Shown here piece by piece: positions 45,938-56,049 of a DNA stretch of 64,000 nucleotides. Origin of the DNA: Rhipicephalus microplus (lineage: Eukaryota > Arthropoda > Arachnida > Ixodida > Ixodidae). Both the position numbers and the translations under genes were made by a program. The stretch covers positions 61,221,771 through 61,285,770 of the forward strand of contig NC_134705.1 of the NCBI RefSeq assembly GCF_043290135.1, given 5' to 3'. How positions within the stretch are numbered: position 1 is the stretch's first letter; every line of letters begins with the position of its first letter. The notes beneath the pieces are model-generated. The model worked only from the letters and a program-made list of their open reading frames with translations, ran no database searches and was not told where the DNA came from.

Positions 45938-46320
45938 GGCACTCCCTCCATCCACTTTTTTGGGTTTATCTGTGAATTTAGAAGTAGGAGCGACAGTCAG
46001 CGCCATCTATAAGCCAAACAACGAGTGTGAAAACACTCTTATGCGCATGTTTGGCGTCACGTAGCACGTGAACTTATTATGAGCGGGCAGCTGATTAATT
46101 GTCCCTCTTATACAACCTAAACACACCAAGTCTGCCAGTACGAGACCCTCGTTCAATGAAATAAGGGAAAGAAGTGTATACCTAAGGGCTCGTTTTTCCG
46201 TGTTTTTAACACAATAATAATGAGATATAACAGACAGTAATGCCAAGGAATGTACAGGGGAAGTTATTAACATTAACGGAATGTAAATAAGAAGAAAGAA
46301 AAGTGGATGAAAAAATTACC

Positions 46321-46393
46321 AACTGTAAGCAGGAATCGAACCTACGACCTTCGAATTACGCGTTCGATGCTCTAACCACTGAGCTATTACAGC
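46321..46393 (-). tRNA. tRNA-Thr(CGT)-like, array copy 6
   Basis: Identical to copy 1; the spacer just 5' of the gene has one T fewer. Confidence 0.7.
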
Positions 46394-46775
46394 GGCACTC
46401 CCTCCATCCACTTTTTGGGTTTATCTGTGAATTTAGAAGTAGGAGCGACAGTCAGCGCCATCTATAAGCCAAACAACGAGTGTGAAAACACTCTTATGCG
46501 CATGTTTGGCGTCACGTAGCACGTGAACTTATTATGAGCGGGCAGCTGATTAATTGTCCCTCTTATACAACCTAAACACACCAAGTCTGCCAGTACGAGA
46601 CCCTCGTTCAATGAAATAAGGGAAAGAAGTGTATACCTAAGGGCTCGTTTTTCCGTGTTTTTAACACAATAATAATGAGATATAACAGACAGTAATGCCA
46701 AGGAATGTACAGGGGAAGTTATTAACATTAATGGAATGTAAATAAGAAGAAAGAAAAGTGGATGAAAAAATTACC

Positions 46776-46848
46776 AACTGTAAGCAGGAATCGAACCTAC
46801 GACCTTCGAATTACGCGTTCGATGCTCTAACCACTGAGCTATTACAGC
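46776..46848 (-). tRNA. tRNA-Thr(CGT)-like, array copy 7
   Basis: Identical to copy 1 within the gene; one substitution just upstream of the 5' end. Confidence 0.7.
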
Positions 46849-47231
46849 GGTACTCCCTCCATCCACTTTTTTGGGTTTATCTGTGAATTTAGAAGTAGGA
46901 GCGACAGTCAGCGCCATCTATAAGCCAAACAACGAGTGTGAAAACACTCTTATGCGCATGTTTGGCGTCACGTAGCACGTGAACTTATTATGAGCGGGCA
47001 GCTGATTAATTGTCCCTCTTATACAACCTAAACACACCACGTCTGCCAGTACGAGACCCTCGTTCAATGAAATAAGGGAAAGAAGTGTATACCTAAGGGC
47101 TCGTTTTTCCGTGTTTTTAACACAATAATAATGAGATATAACAGACAGTAATGCCAAGGAATGTACAGGGGAAGTTATTAACATTAATGGAATGTAAATA
47201 AGAAGAAAGAAAAGTGGATGAAAAAATTACC

Positions 47232-47304
47232 AACTGTAAGCAGAAATCGAACCTACGACCTTCAAATTACGCGTTCGATGCTCTAACCACTGAGCTATTA
47301 CAGC
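47232..47304 (-). tRNA. tRNA-Thr(CGT)-like, array copy 8 (two stem changes)
   Basis: Two substitutions: one in the T stem (CCTGC to TCTGC, turning a G-C pair into a G-T wobble) and one in the anticodon stem (TTCGA to TTTGA, turning a C-G pair into C-T). Stability is reduced but the boxes remain. Confidence 0.6.
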
Positions 47305-47687
47305 GGCACTCCCTCCATCCACTTTTTTGGGTTTATCTGTGAATTTAGAAGTAGGAGCGACAGTCAGCGCCATCTATAAGCCAAACAACGAGTGTGAAAA
47401 CACTCTTATGCGCATGTTTGGCGTCACGTAGCACGTGAACTTATTATGAGCGGGCAGCTGATTAATTGTCCCTCTTATACAACCTAAACACACCAAGTCT
47501 GCCAGTACGAGACCCTCGTTCAATGAAATAAGGGAAAGAAGTGTATACCTAAGGGCTCGTTTTTCCGTGTTTTTAACACAATAATAATGAGATATAACAG
47601 ACAGTAATGCCAAGGAATGTACAGGGGAAGTTATTAACATTAATGGAATGTAAATAAGAAGAAAGGAAAGTGGATGAAAAAATTACC

Positions 47688-47760
47688 AACTGTAAGCAGG
47701 AATCGAACCTACGACCTTCGAATTACGCGTTCGATGCTCTAACCACTGAGCTATTACAGC
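47688..47760 (-). tRNA. tRNA-Thr(CGT)-like, array copy 9
   Basis: Identical to copy 1. Confidence 0.7.
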
Positions 47761-48143
47761 GGCACTCCCTCCATCCACTTTTTTGGGTTTATCTGTGAAT
47801 TTAGAAGTAGGAGCGACAGTCAGCGCCATCTATAAGCCAAACAACGAGTGTGAAAACACTCTTATGCGCATGTTTGGCGTCACGTAGCACGTGAACTTAT
47901 TATGAGCGGGCAGCTGATTAATTGTCCCTCTTATACAACCTAAACACACCAAGTCTGCCAGTACGAGACCCTCGTTCAATGAAATAAGGGAAAGAAGTGT
48001 ATACCTAAGGGCTCGTTTTTCCGTGTTTTTAACACAATAATAATGAGATATAACAGACAGTAATGCCAAGGAATGTACAGGGGAAGTTATTAACATTAAT
48101 GGAATGTAAATAAGAAGAAAGAAAAGTGGATGAAAAAATTACC

Positions 48144-48202
48144 AACTCTAAGCAGGAATCGAACCTACGACCTTCGTGCTCTAACCACTGAGCTATTACA
48201 GC
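48144..48202 (-). pseudogene. tRNA-like array copy 10, anticodon arm deleted
   Basis: A 14-bp deletion removes the anticodon loop and one strand of its stem; an acceptor-stem substitution is also present (actctaa for actgtaa). It is the unit closest to the inversion on this side. Confidence 0.85.
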
Positions 48203-48391
48203 GGCACTCCCTCCATCCACTTTTTTGGGTTTATCTGTGAATTTAGAAGTAGGAGCGACAGTCAGCGCCATCTATAAGCCAAACAACGAGTGTGAAAACA
48301 CTCTTATGCGCATGTTTGGCGTCACGTAGCACGTGAACTTATTATGAGCGGGCAGCTGATTAATTGTCCCTCTTATACAACCTAAACACGA

Positions 48392-48451
48392 AGTGGTTAG
48401 AGCATCGAACGCGTAATTCGAAGGTCGTAGGTTCGATTCCTGCTTACAGCT
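48392..48451 (+). pseudogene. tRNA-like array copy 11, 5'-truncated at inversion
   Basis: Lacks the 5' acceptor strand and part of the D arm (first ~13 nt). The 3' acceptor reads TTACAGC. Confidence 0.85.
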
Positions 48452-48834
48452 GGTAATTTTTTCATCCACTTTTCTTTCTTCTTATTTACATTCCATTAAT
48501 GTTAATAACTTCCCCTGTACATTCCTTGGCATTACTGTCTGTTATATCTCATTATTATTGTGTTAAAAACACGGAAAAACGAGCCCTTAGGTATACACTT
48601 CTTTCCCTTATTTCATTGAACGAGGGTCTCGTACTGGCAGACTTGGTGTGTTTAGGTTGTATAAGAGGGACAATTAATCAGCTGCCCGCTCATAATAAGT
48701 TCACGTGCTACGTGACGCCAAACATGCGCATAAGAGTGTTTTCACACTCGTTGTTTGGCTTATAGATGGCGCTGACTGTCGCTCCTACTTCTAAATTCAC
48801 AGATAAACCCAAAAAAGTGGATGGAGGGAGGGCC

Positions 48835-48907
48835 GCTGTAATAGCTCAGTGGTTAGAGCATCGAACGCGTAATTCGAAGGTCGTAGGTTCAATTCCTGCT
48901 TACAGTT
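48835..48907 (+). tRNA. tRNA-Thr(CGT)-like, array copy 12 (B-box change)
   Basis: Cloverleaf as copy 1, but the B box reads GGTTCAATTCC (G to A), expected to weaken Pol III binding. Confidence 0.6.
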
Positions 48908-49290
48908 GGTAATTTTTTCATCCACTTTTCTTTCTTCTTATTTACATTCCATTAATGTTAATAACTTCCCCTGTACATTCCTTGGCATTACTGTCTGTTA
49001 TATCTCATTATTATTGTGTTAAAAACACGGAAAAACGAGCCCTTAGGTACACACTTCTTTCCCTTATTTCATTGAACGAGGGTCTCGTACTGGCAGACTT
49101 GGTGTGTTTAGGTTGTATAAGAGGGACAATTAATCAGCTGCCCGCTCATAATAAGTTCACGTGCTACGTGACGCCAAACATGCGCATAAGAGTGTTTTCA
49201 CACTCGTTGTTTGGCTTATAGATGGCGCTGACTGTCGCTCCTACTTCTAAATTCACAGATAAACCCAAAAAAGTGGATGGAGGGAGTGCC

Positions 49291-49363
49291 GCTGTAATAG
49301 CTCAGTGGTTAGAGCATCGAACGCGTAATTCGAAGGTCGTAGGTTCGATTCCTGCTTACAGTT
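49291..49363 (+). tRNA. tRNA-Thr(CGT)-like, array copy 13
   Basis: Identical to copy 1, with downstream T6. Confidence 0.7.
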
Positions 49364-49746
49364 GGTAATTTTTTCATCCACTTTTCTTTCTTCTTATTTA
49401 CATTCCATTAATGTTAATAACTTCCCCTGTACATTCCTTGGCATTACTGTCTGTTATATCTCATTATTATTGTGTTAAAAACACGGAAAAACGAGCTCTT
49501 AGGTATACACTTCTTTCCCTTATTTCATTGAACGAGGGTCTCGTACTGGCAGACTTGGTGTGTTTAGGTTGTATAAGAGGGACAATTAATCAGCTGCCCG
49601 CTCATAATAAGTTCACGTGCTACGTGACGCCAAACATGCGCATAAGAGTGTTTTCACACTCGTTGTTTGGCTTATAGATGGCGCTGACTGTCGCTCCTAC
49701 TTCTAAATTCACAGATAAACCCAAAAAAGTGGATGGAGGGAGTGCC

Positions 49747-49819
49747 GCTGTAATAGCTCAGTGGTTAGAGCATCGAACGCGTAATTCGAAGGTCGTAGGT
49801 TCGATTCCTGCTTACAGTT
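49747..49819 (+). tRNA. tRNA-Thr(CGT)-like, array copy 14
   Basis: Identical to copy 1, with downstream T6. Confidence 0.7.
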
Positions 49820-50202
49820 GGTAATTTTTTCATCCACTTTTCTTTCTTCTTATTTACATTCCATTAATGTTAATAACTTCCCCTGTACATTCCTTGGCAT
49901 TACTGTCTGTTATATCTCATTATTATTGTGTTAAAAACACGGAAAAACGAGCCCTTAGGTATACACTTCTTTCCCTTATTTCATTGAACGAGGGTCTCGT
50001 ACTGGCAGACTTGGTGTGTTTAGGTTGTATAAGAGGGACAATTAATCAGCTGCCCGCTCATAATAAGTTCACGTGCTACGTGACGCCAAACATGCGCATA
50101 AGAGTGTTTTCACACTCGTTGTTTGGCTTATAGATGGCGCTGACTGTCGCTCCTACTTCTAAATTCACAGATAAACCCAAAAAAGTGGATGGAGGGAGTG
50201 CC

Positions 50203-50275
50203 GCTGTAATAGCTCAGTGGTTAGAGCATCGAACGCGTAATTCGAAGGTCGTAGGTTCGATTCCTGCTTACAGTT
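50203..50275 (+). tRNA. tRNA-Thr(CGT)-like, array copy 15
   Basis: Identical to copy 1, with downstream T6; last full gene before the (TA)n tract. Confidence 0.7.
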
Positions 50276-50429
50276 GGTAATTTTTTCATCCACTTTTCTT
50301 TCTTCTTATTTACATTCCATTAATGTTAATAACTTCCCCTGTACATTCCTTGGCATTACTGTCTGTTATATCTCATTATTATTGTGTTAAAAACACGGAA
50401 AAACGAGCCCTTAGGTATACACTTCTTTC

Positions 50430-50432
<3 letters not shown>

Positions 50433-50501
<69 letters not shown>
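50433..50501. repeat. (TA)n microsatellite
   Basis: About 34 TA units replacing the rest of the array unit after 'ctttccctta'. Confidence 0.95.
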
Positions 50502-50504
<3 letters not shown>

Positions 50505-50805
50505 CTGTCGTTCAGACGACGGGCAGACGTTCTACAATGCAGACGACAATCCCATGGAATAATGCATTGAGGATACGTTTTAATTTGTGCTAGAATACCG
50601 TAATGCTGGTTATTTATGATTCGAAGCAATTGCTTCAAGTAAAACCTAAAACTGAAGCAGACGACAGTGTGTCGCAGCTGTTTTCGGCGATTCTGTTTCA
50701 CGCAGACGACGGACGACGTGGTGCGACGCAAGCGACAAGCCGGCGTAGTTCCAATTTTCTGCCCGTGTCATCGTTAGGTGAGCGCTTTTGCAGGCCTTGG
50801 AATAA

Positions 50806-51320
50806 GTGAAAGTTTGCGCTTCGACCACAGGTGCTATGGAAGACCGAGAATTTCGACGCCCCGGAAGACCACGGAAGGCACCTGATGAACCGAACAAAAA
50901 GTACGCTCGCGTTTCCCCTGTAGATCGTTGCCGGATAATAGATGTTAACAGGCACGGAGGTGATTTAAGAGTGCTCTCCGAAACACTAAAGATCAATATA
51001 AAGACCGTGCGTTCTGTTGCCGCAAGTGACCGTAACACAAATAAAACATGTGCTGGTTCGTCGAGGAAGTTTGGACCGGACGTGGTGGACGCCCAGCAAC
51101 AAATCGTACAGGAAAATCCATCCTTCATGCTGGAACAAATAAAAAGGGCTCTCAAGGATGAGATGCCTAGTATTGAAGTGAGCACGTCGACGATTGATCG
51201 GCTTCTCGATGGCCATGGTTATTCGGTGAAGCTGCTCACCTCAAGCCCAGTAGATATAAATCGAGCCGACGTGAAACAGCTGCGGTGCCGATATGCCCAA
51301 TGTCTTCAGAGCGAGGGAAC
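50806..51320 (+). pseudogene. Tc1/IS630-type transposase, N-terminal (DNA-binding) half
   Basis: The open frame starts MKVCASTTGAMEDREFRRPG; the second Met (50836) gives a more typical start just before an AT-hook-like RRPGRPRKAP. A helix-turn-helix region follows (VSPVDRCRIIDVNRHGGDLR, LKINIKTVRSVAAS), then a second HTH-like part (IVQENPSFMLEQIKRALKDE, STSTIDRLLDGHGYSVKLL). It reads to CRYAQCLQSEG, where family members continue straight into the first catalytic Asp. Here the frame instead runs into antisense sequence and stops at 51402. The catalytic half is found on the other strand at 51321-51828. Confidence 0.75.
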
Positions 51321-51828
51321 TATAGGGCGCCCCACGGCCTCAATCAGCAGAGCACGGCGATGTTCTTTCTTGGAGATCCCTCCAGGTGTCGAAAGGAGAT
51401 AATCCCTCCGCTCGCTTAGGAAGCCCTTTACACCTGCCTTGAACATTGAGAAAAGCTCCTCAATCGGATCGAAGAATGCGCTGTATGGCGGTGTGGTCGC
51501 TTGCCGCAAGGACAGCCTGTTCGGCGCGGCGGTGCGCTGGTGCGTTGTCAAACAGGAACACTGCCTGTATTCCTGGTTGCTGCTGTGAAACTTTACTCAC
51601 TGTACGGCACTTCTGCGAGAAAGTCGTTGAAGACAGTCCAGTAGACCTTGTCCGCAATTGTCCAATAGAGAAGGCCATTCGCTGACATGCAGGCTATAAC
51701 ATTTACATTCGCCTTCTTCCCACTAGTTGACAAACGCCACGCTGGAGAACCTCGTTTCGTTCTTCCGAAACTGCGCGAGCACCATACATTGAAGTTGGTC
51801 TCGTCGATGTACTATTGTGTTAGCGTAC
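51321..51828 (-). pseudogene. Tc1/IS630-type transposase, catalytic half, inverted
   Basis: Read on the minus strand from about 51815. YIDETNFNVWCSRSFGRTKR carries the first catalytic Asp. A stretch through VNVIACMSANGLLYW follows, then a frame change, then FLFDNAPAHRRAEQAV (second Asp) at 51460-51678. PPYSAFFDPIEELFSMFK (51306-51551) is the region of the third acidic residue, in a further frame. It begins where the plus-strand half stops and ends close to the family's C-terminus. Together the two halves account for almost one protein, pointing to an inversion inside one gene. Frameshifts show it is inactive. Confidence 0.75.
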
Positions 51829-52337
51829 CCGTACCTGAGGAGAAGTGGCGCCCACGTCGTCGACCTCTTTCGCCAGTGTGGTTGCTAGTCCTGCTGTATC
51901 TCCATTGAAGACATCGTTTAAGCCGCCTGAAATTATCACGACGTTTCGTCTATCAGCTGTAGTTTTGTGTTTTGCGCTCGCTTGCCTCATGACTGCTTCC
52001 AGCTTGCGTCCTGAGAACGTACCTACTGCAACCCTTTTGTCACCTCTTACCCTCTCTTTAATTGCTTCTGCACATCGATTTAAATTCAAGTCCCCTGCGA
52101 TTCAATCACTTGCTGTGACTTTTCAGCTGGAGCGTCCTGCACTTGAGGGTTACTTGCACCTGTGACGCCGACTGCTTTGTCCCCTCCCAACCCCACCACT
52201 AATTCGCTGCAGCTGAGTCTTGCGACCATTGAACCGGCTAAACCTGTTTCAGGGGCGAAGCTCCTTTTAGCGGCACCCGTTCGTCCCTCGTAGTCGTAGT
52301 GTGTAACCAGTCTTACGTTTTGACCTGCAAGGTCCAA
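51829..52337 (-). pseudogene. CR1-type LINE ORF1 fragment with SGNH esterase domain
   Basis: A minus-strand frame near 52060-52100 reads AGDLNLNRCAEAIKERV, continuing through VGTFSGRKLEAVMRQA to VVIISGGLNDVFNG. These match SGNH-hydrolase blocks: block I is normally GDS (here GDL, nucleophile Ser lost) and block III GxND (here GLND, retained). Esterase domains of this kind are known in CR1-clade LINE ORF1 proteins. The N-terminal piece at 52086-52337 is in another frame. No adjoining ORF2 is present. Confidence 0.6.
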
Positions 52338-52398
52338 GGAGATTTCTCCTGTGTATTGTTGAACAATGAAATATTCGTAGCGTGCGCGTTAACTGAAA

Positions 52399-52868
52399 GC
52401 CGAATTCTCCTGTCTCTCATTCCCCATTAGCAGCCATTAGCATGTACATTGAGCACTATATGACAAGAAAGGGTTGCTATGTTATACTCGCTGGGCGTAA
52501 CCTCCCTAATTTTAGAAAGGTTTAGCGAGCGTTGAGGCGCAGTGCCATGAATACAGTGAAGTAGTATATGCCATGAACTCAAGGTGGTTAAAGTTGGGAA
52601 GTAGGTACGAAGTGCAAGCCATAAGAAAGTAAAAGCCGAATTCTCCTGTCTCTCATTCCCCATTAGCAGTCATTGGCACATACATTGAGAAACATCTGAC
52701 AAGAAATGGTTGCTACGTTACACTCGCCGGGCGTAACGTCTTTCGTTTTAGAAAGGTTTAGCGAGCGTTAAGCCGCAGTGCCATGAATACAGTGAACTAG
52801 TGTATACCATGAAGTCGAGGTGGTTAAAGGTGGGAAGTAGACACGAAGCGCAAGCCGTAAGAAAGTGT
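52399..52868. repeat. 234-bp tandem duplication
   Basis: Two units, about 52399-52632 and 52633-52868, each starting 'gccgaattctcctgtctctc' and ending in 'aagccataagaaagt'-like sequence. They share roughly 85% by eye, so the duplication is not new. Confidence 0.85.
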
Positions 52869-52974
52869 GCATGTGCAACTTCTCGCTTAGTCCTTGGAAT
52901 GTCCGCTGGATGGCGGTGCTTCTATATCGGGAATATATGATGAAAAGATGCGAGATGGTGGTACTTGGAGTGTT

Positions 52975-53135
52975 GAACAGATGAACGAACGGACACACAG
53001 AGAGAAACGAAGGGACAGACGCACGGATGGACGTGCGGACACACGAACAGACGCATGCACGGACGGGCGGATGGACGCACGGACGGTCACAGAGACGAAC
53101 GGAAGCAAGAACGAGTGGACGGACGGACATATGCT
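52975..53135. repeat. GGAC/ACGG-rich low-complexity tract
   Basis: Degenerate repeats of 'gacggac', 'gcacggatgg' and 'acgaacgg'. Frames through it give Arg/Thr-rich pseudo-proteins. Confidence 0.8.
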
Positions 53136-54052
53136 TCGCCCCACTCTCCATAATTACACCAAGGATATGCTGCCATTTTTTTCTTATTTTCCCCTAAAGA
53201 ATCACATATGGAATTCCAGACTGCGTAAATGGCACACGGCGCCGACAACACCACCAGACTGTAAATTCGCGCCCGTGCTATGGGAGCGCACAAACGGATC
53301 GCACTACTCTACCTTTGGTAATTTGTGTCCGCTTAAGGTGATACCGGCAAAAATGACGTGCTCACCGGAGGCAATCGTCTCGAAAGTCACTGCACCATCG
53401 GGGTTCGCACCTTCCGACCTATTGGAGCCAGAGGCCGCGCAGAACCTACCCGGCGCGATTGCTTTCGGGAGTGGCGCACGGCAGTGTAAAATGCCAAAAC
53501 GGAGCATACGACAAAGGCAAGAGCCACGTCGTTGTAACTCTTTTTGCGGTGACACCCAACAAGGTTGCACTGCTGTAAAATCAACGCGTAGCGCGCGAGG
53601 CGGCCCTGGGCCCGCAGAAGCGCAAAAGCCAGACGAGGACCATGGGGTCCCTTTTACCCACAAATCACACTCCGTTGACAGCAGTCAAGCTTCCGGTGAG
53701 CAAAATCTGAAGTGGCGTCCTGTACACGCCAGACCCCAAGGGGCCAATAAACGGCACAGAGAAAAGGTTTCCGCACTGACAGATCCAAGATGTTTCACGC
53801 GAAGGTCAAAGGGAACGACGGTAGAGCACGTTGGCTCACGATCGCAAAGAGTCGCCCATGCGCGAGTGAGGAATACAATCATCAAAAAATGCGGCGTCAC
53901 CTACGCGAGCCGGCTCGCGGACAAGGTCAACTCTGTAGGCTGGTGACGAACAAGGGCCAGCGAGTGTGTGAAACGCCAGCACTCTGCAACCTAGGTAGGG
54001 AGTCTCTTCGCGGCTTAACCCCTCAGCTGCGCTCCTAACAAAGGCCAGCGAG
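53136..54052. other. Unassigned GC-richer sequence, possibly 5' region of LINE E
   Basis: Open frames occur on both strands (for example plus to 53946, minus 53304-53663) without recognisable motifs. It is continuous with the sequence interrupted by the SINE at 54069, so it may be the 5' part of the LINE whose ORF1 follows. Confidence 0.35.
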
Positions 54053-54068
54053 CGGAGACGATGCATTG

Positions 54069-54308
54069 ATCTGATTGTTATTTGTGGTTTAATGTTCCAA
54101 AACCACCATCTGATTATGAGAGACGCTGTAGTGGAGGGTTCCAGAAATTTCGACCTGCTTGGTTTCGTTAACGTGAACCCAAATCTGAGCACACGGGCCT
54201 ACAACACTTTCGTCTCCATCGGAAATGCAGCTGCCGCAGCCGGGATTCCAACCTGCGACCTGCGGTTCAGCAGCCGAGTACCTTAGCCACTAAACCACCG
54301 CGGCGGGG
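54069..54308 (-). mobile_element. Ruka-like SINE, copy 3
   Basis: A more diverged copy. Target duplication cggagacgatgcattg at 54053-54068 versus cggagactatgcattg at 54309-54324 (one mismatch). Confidence 0.88.
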
Positions 54309-54388
54309 CGGAGACTATGCATTGGAGGGGCCCGAGGAGACGTGCTCCGCGTGTTTTGTACAGCTGAGAAAACCAAGAAAACCTGAAA

Positions 54389-55619
54389 ATGGTGAGGCTA
54401 AGAATACAGTCCACATTCGAGCAGCAATCACCGAAGAAGGCCCCTAAGGGTTCTCTCCCAGTGGCCGTAAATTCGTACAGGGCCGCTAACGCAAGCCTAC
54501 TTCGTGCTGCCGGCGTCGTCCGCACCGAACGAGATCAAGTCTGTCGTCATGGCATCGAGCAGATACAGTGCCTAGAGCGGGATTGATCTGAAGCAATGCC
54601 GAAACCAAGTTTGGCGCCAGTTATGTTGGGATGGGTTTGCTGACGGCTTACACTACAAAGCGACCGTGAAGGGACGCAACAAATAATCTCCACTACCGTT
54701 GCGCACACGGACGCTTCAGCCGGGTCCATCAACTCTCCAACAGGGCACAGAAATGGCAGTCGATGCAGATCGTCGAAAAAAAAAGGGTTTATTAACCCCA
54801 GATACAGCACAGTGTGGCAATCACGGGCCGGCCAGCAGGAAACTACACAATACTGACCGAGTGTACGCTTGCCGGAAGGCGCTCGGGCTTTCACACAAAG
54901 GGCAACAGGCGATCGCGCGTACGAGAAACCACCAGCTAAGGCACAAAGCAGCACGTCTACCTCTCGCGCTGGCCTGTGGGAATCTCCCGCTATCGGAATC
55001 GTTGACGCGACGTCTTCAATAGTAGGAATCGAAGAGGTCTACTGTGTGTGTACAGCACTTTGGAGGCCGGAATTTCCAAGTCACCCTTAACAGTGAAGCC
55101 GCTCTGCTGGCTCAAATCGTTGACGCGTCGCACCTCATCATAAGAAGAGAGCACGTTGCTGTCGTACCCTTGGGACCCCAAGTCACTCAAGTCAACTTTC
55201 TGTTCTTGCCGTGCCGCGTTCCCAGCGAGGTCCTCGTGCAAGCATTGTCTCCCTACGGGAAGGTGCTGCACATCAGCAGAGGACTCATGGGGTCGCGCCC
55301 AATTGTGACCACCGGGACGCGATTCGTCCGGATGGAAATGAAGACATCGTCGCCGGTGCCCAATTACCTCAAGGTCGCAGGACATCGAGTGACCTGTGAT
55401 TATAAAGGGATCCAGCGACTGCACCATCAATGTGGAGACAGTGGGCACTTCCGCATGAACTGCATTGCTCCGTTTTGTGGAAGGTTCGGCAGTTATGGCC
55501 ACGACGGGAAGGGCTGCTCACTGCCATGTCGCCGTTGTGCTGACCCGCATGCCACCGTCGCCTGCACCATCAAGCCGTCGTATTCCGAGGCGGCCTCCAA
55601 GAATTACCCGCCACTTTAA
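54389..55619 (+). pseudogene. LINE E ORF1 (R1-like gag with CCHC knuckles)
   Basis: The C-terminal part (55044-55619) shows a gag-like core (SPYGKVLHISRGLMGSRP, PNYLKVAGHRVTCDYKGIQR). Zinc knuckles follow: CGDSGHFRMNC (first Cys of the pair replaced by His), CGRFGSYGHDGKGC and CRRCADPHATVAC. Such triple-knuckle proteins are typical of R1/Jockey-type ORF1. An N-terminal piece (54389-54586) and the middle are in other frames. ORF2 is absent: after 55619 only a Pro-rich stretch to about 55870 is visible, then nothing recognisable. Confidence 0.65.
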
Positions 55620-56049
55620 CCAGGCAATAACAAGGACGTCGTATCATTGACGCCAGGCCCGGATATTTGCCAGGACGAAGTTGGGCACATCGCAACGCCA
55701 CACCAGTTGCCACACCAAACGCCCGCAGTGTCTCCAGCCAGCCAGGACCAGTCAGCCCCTCAAGGTGCGGATGATCCATCCAGCGGCCCGTGACCAGAGG
55801 TGGTTCCCACAGAACCACAGGTCGAGCCTTCGCCAAAGGAGGCGTCTCTCTGGGAACGCGTCGCACGCAGATAATGACGGGATATCTGATGCTCATCCCA
55901 TGGCTGTCCAATCTTCTTTTAGTGCTTCTACTATTGAAGGGTGTTTTTCCCAAGGTGACGAGGTTTATTTTCGGGTTCGCACTGCCAGCTAAAGTGGGTC
56001 GCTTTCGAATCTTCAACGCATTTACACCCTTCATGTTTACAAATGCCTA

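Larger units (their letters stand above)
43941..48390 (-). repeat. 456-bp tandem array, left half (tRNA-like units on minus strand)
   Basis: Nearly identical head-to-tail units; the period, measured between tRNA-like genes, is 457, 456, 456, 456, 456, 455, 456, 456 and 456 bp. Units differ by a handful of substitutions and T-run length changes. The left edge starts mid-unit at the (AT)n tract; the right edge stops mid-spacer at the inversion. Each unit has one tRNA-like gene. Confidence 0.97.
48391..50432 (+). repeat. 456-bp tandem array, right half (inverted orientation)
   Basis: The same unit as the left half, reverse-complemented, period 456 bp. It starts abruptly inside a tRNA-like gene (at its D arm) and ends mid-unit at (TA)n. 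The junction with the left half lies at 48389-48392, where 'cctaaacac' meets 'agtggttagagc'. Confidence 0.97.

Noticed and set aside
44183..50133. A conserved 88-codon open frame in every 456-bp unit
   Set aside because: It is kept intact because the units are near-identical copies. It has no recognisable motif and overlaps spacer DNA, and there is no independent sign of coding selection.
43941..50432. Regular spaced repeats as a CRISPR-like array
   Set aside because: The whole 456-bp unit is repeated including the 'spacer'; there are no unique spacers and no cas genes, and the sequence is eukaryotic.
52894..53946. 350-codon plus-strand open frame
   Set aside because: It begins in a GGAC low-complexity tract, has no domain, and overlaps equally long antisense frames.
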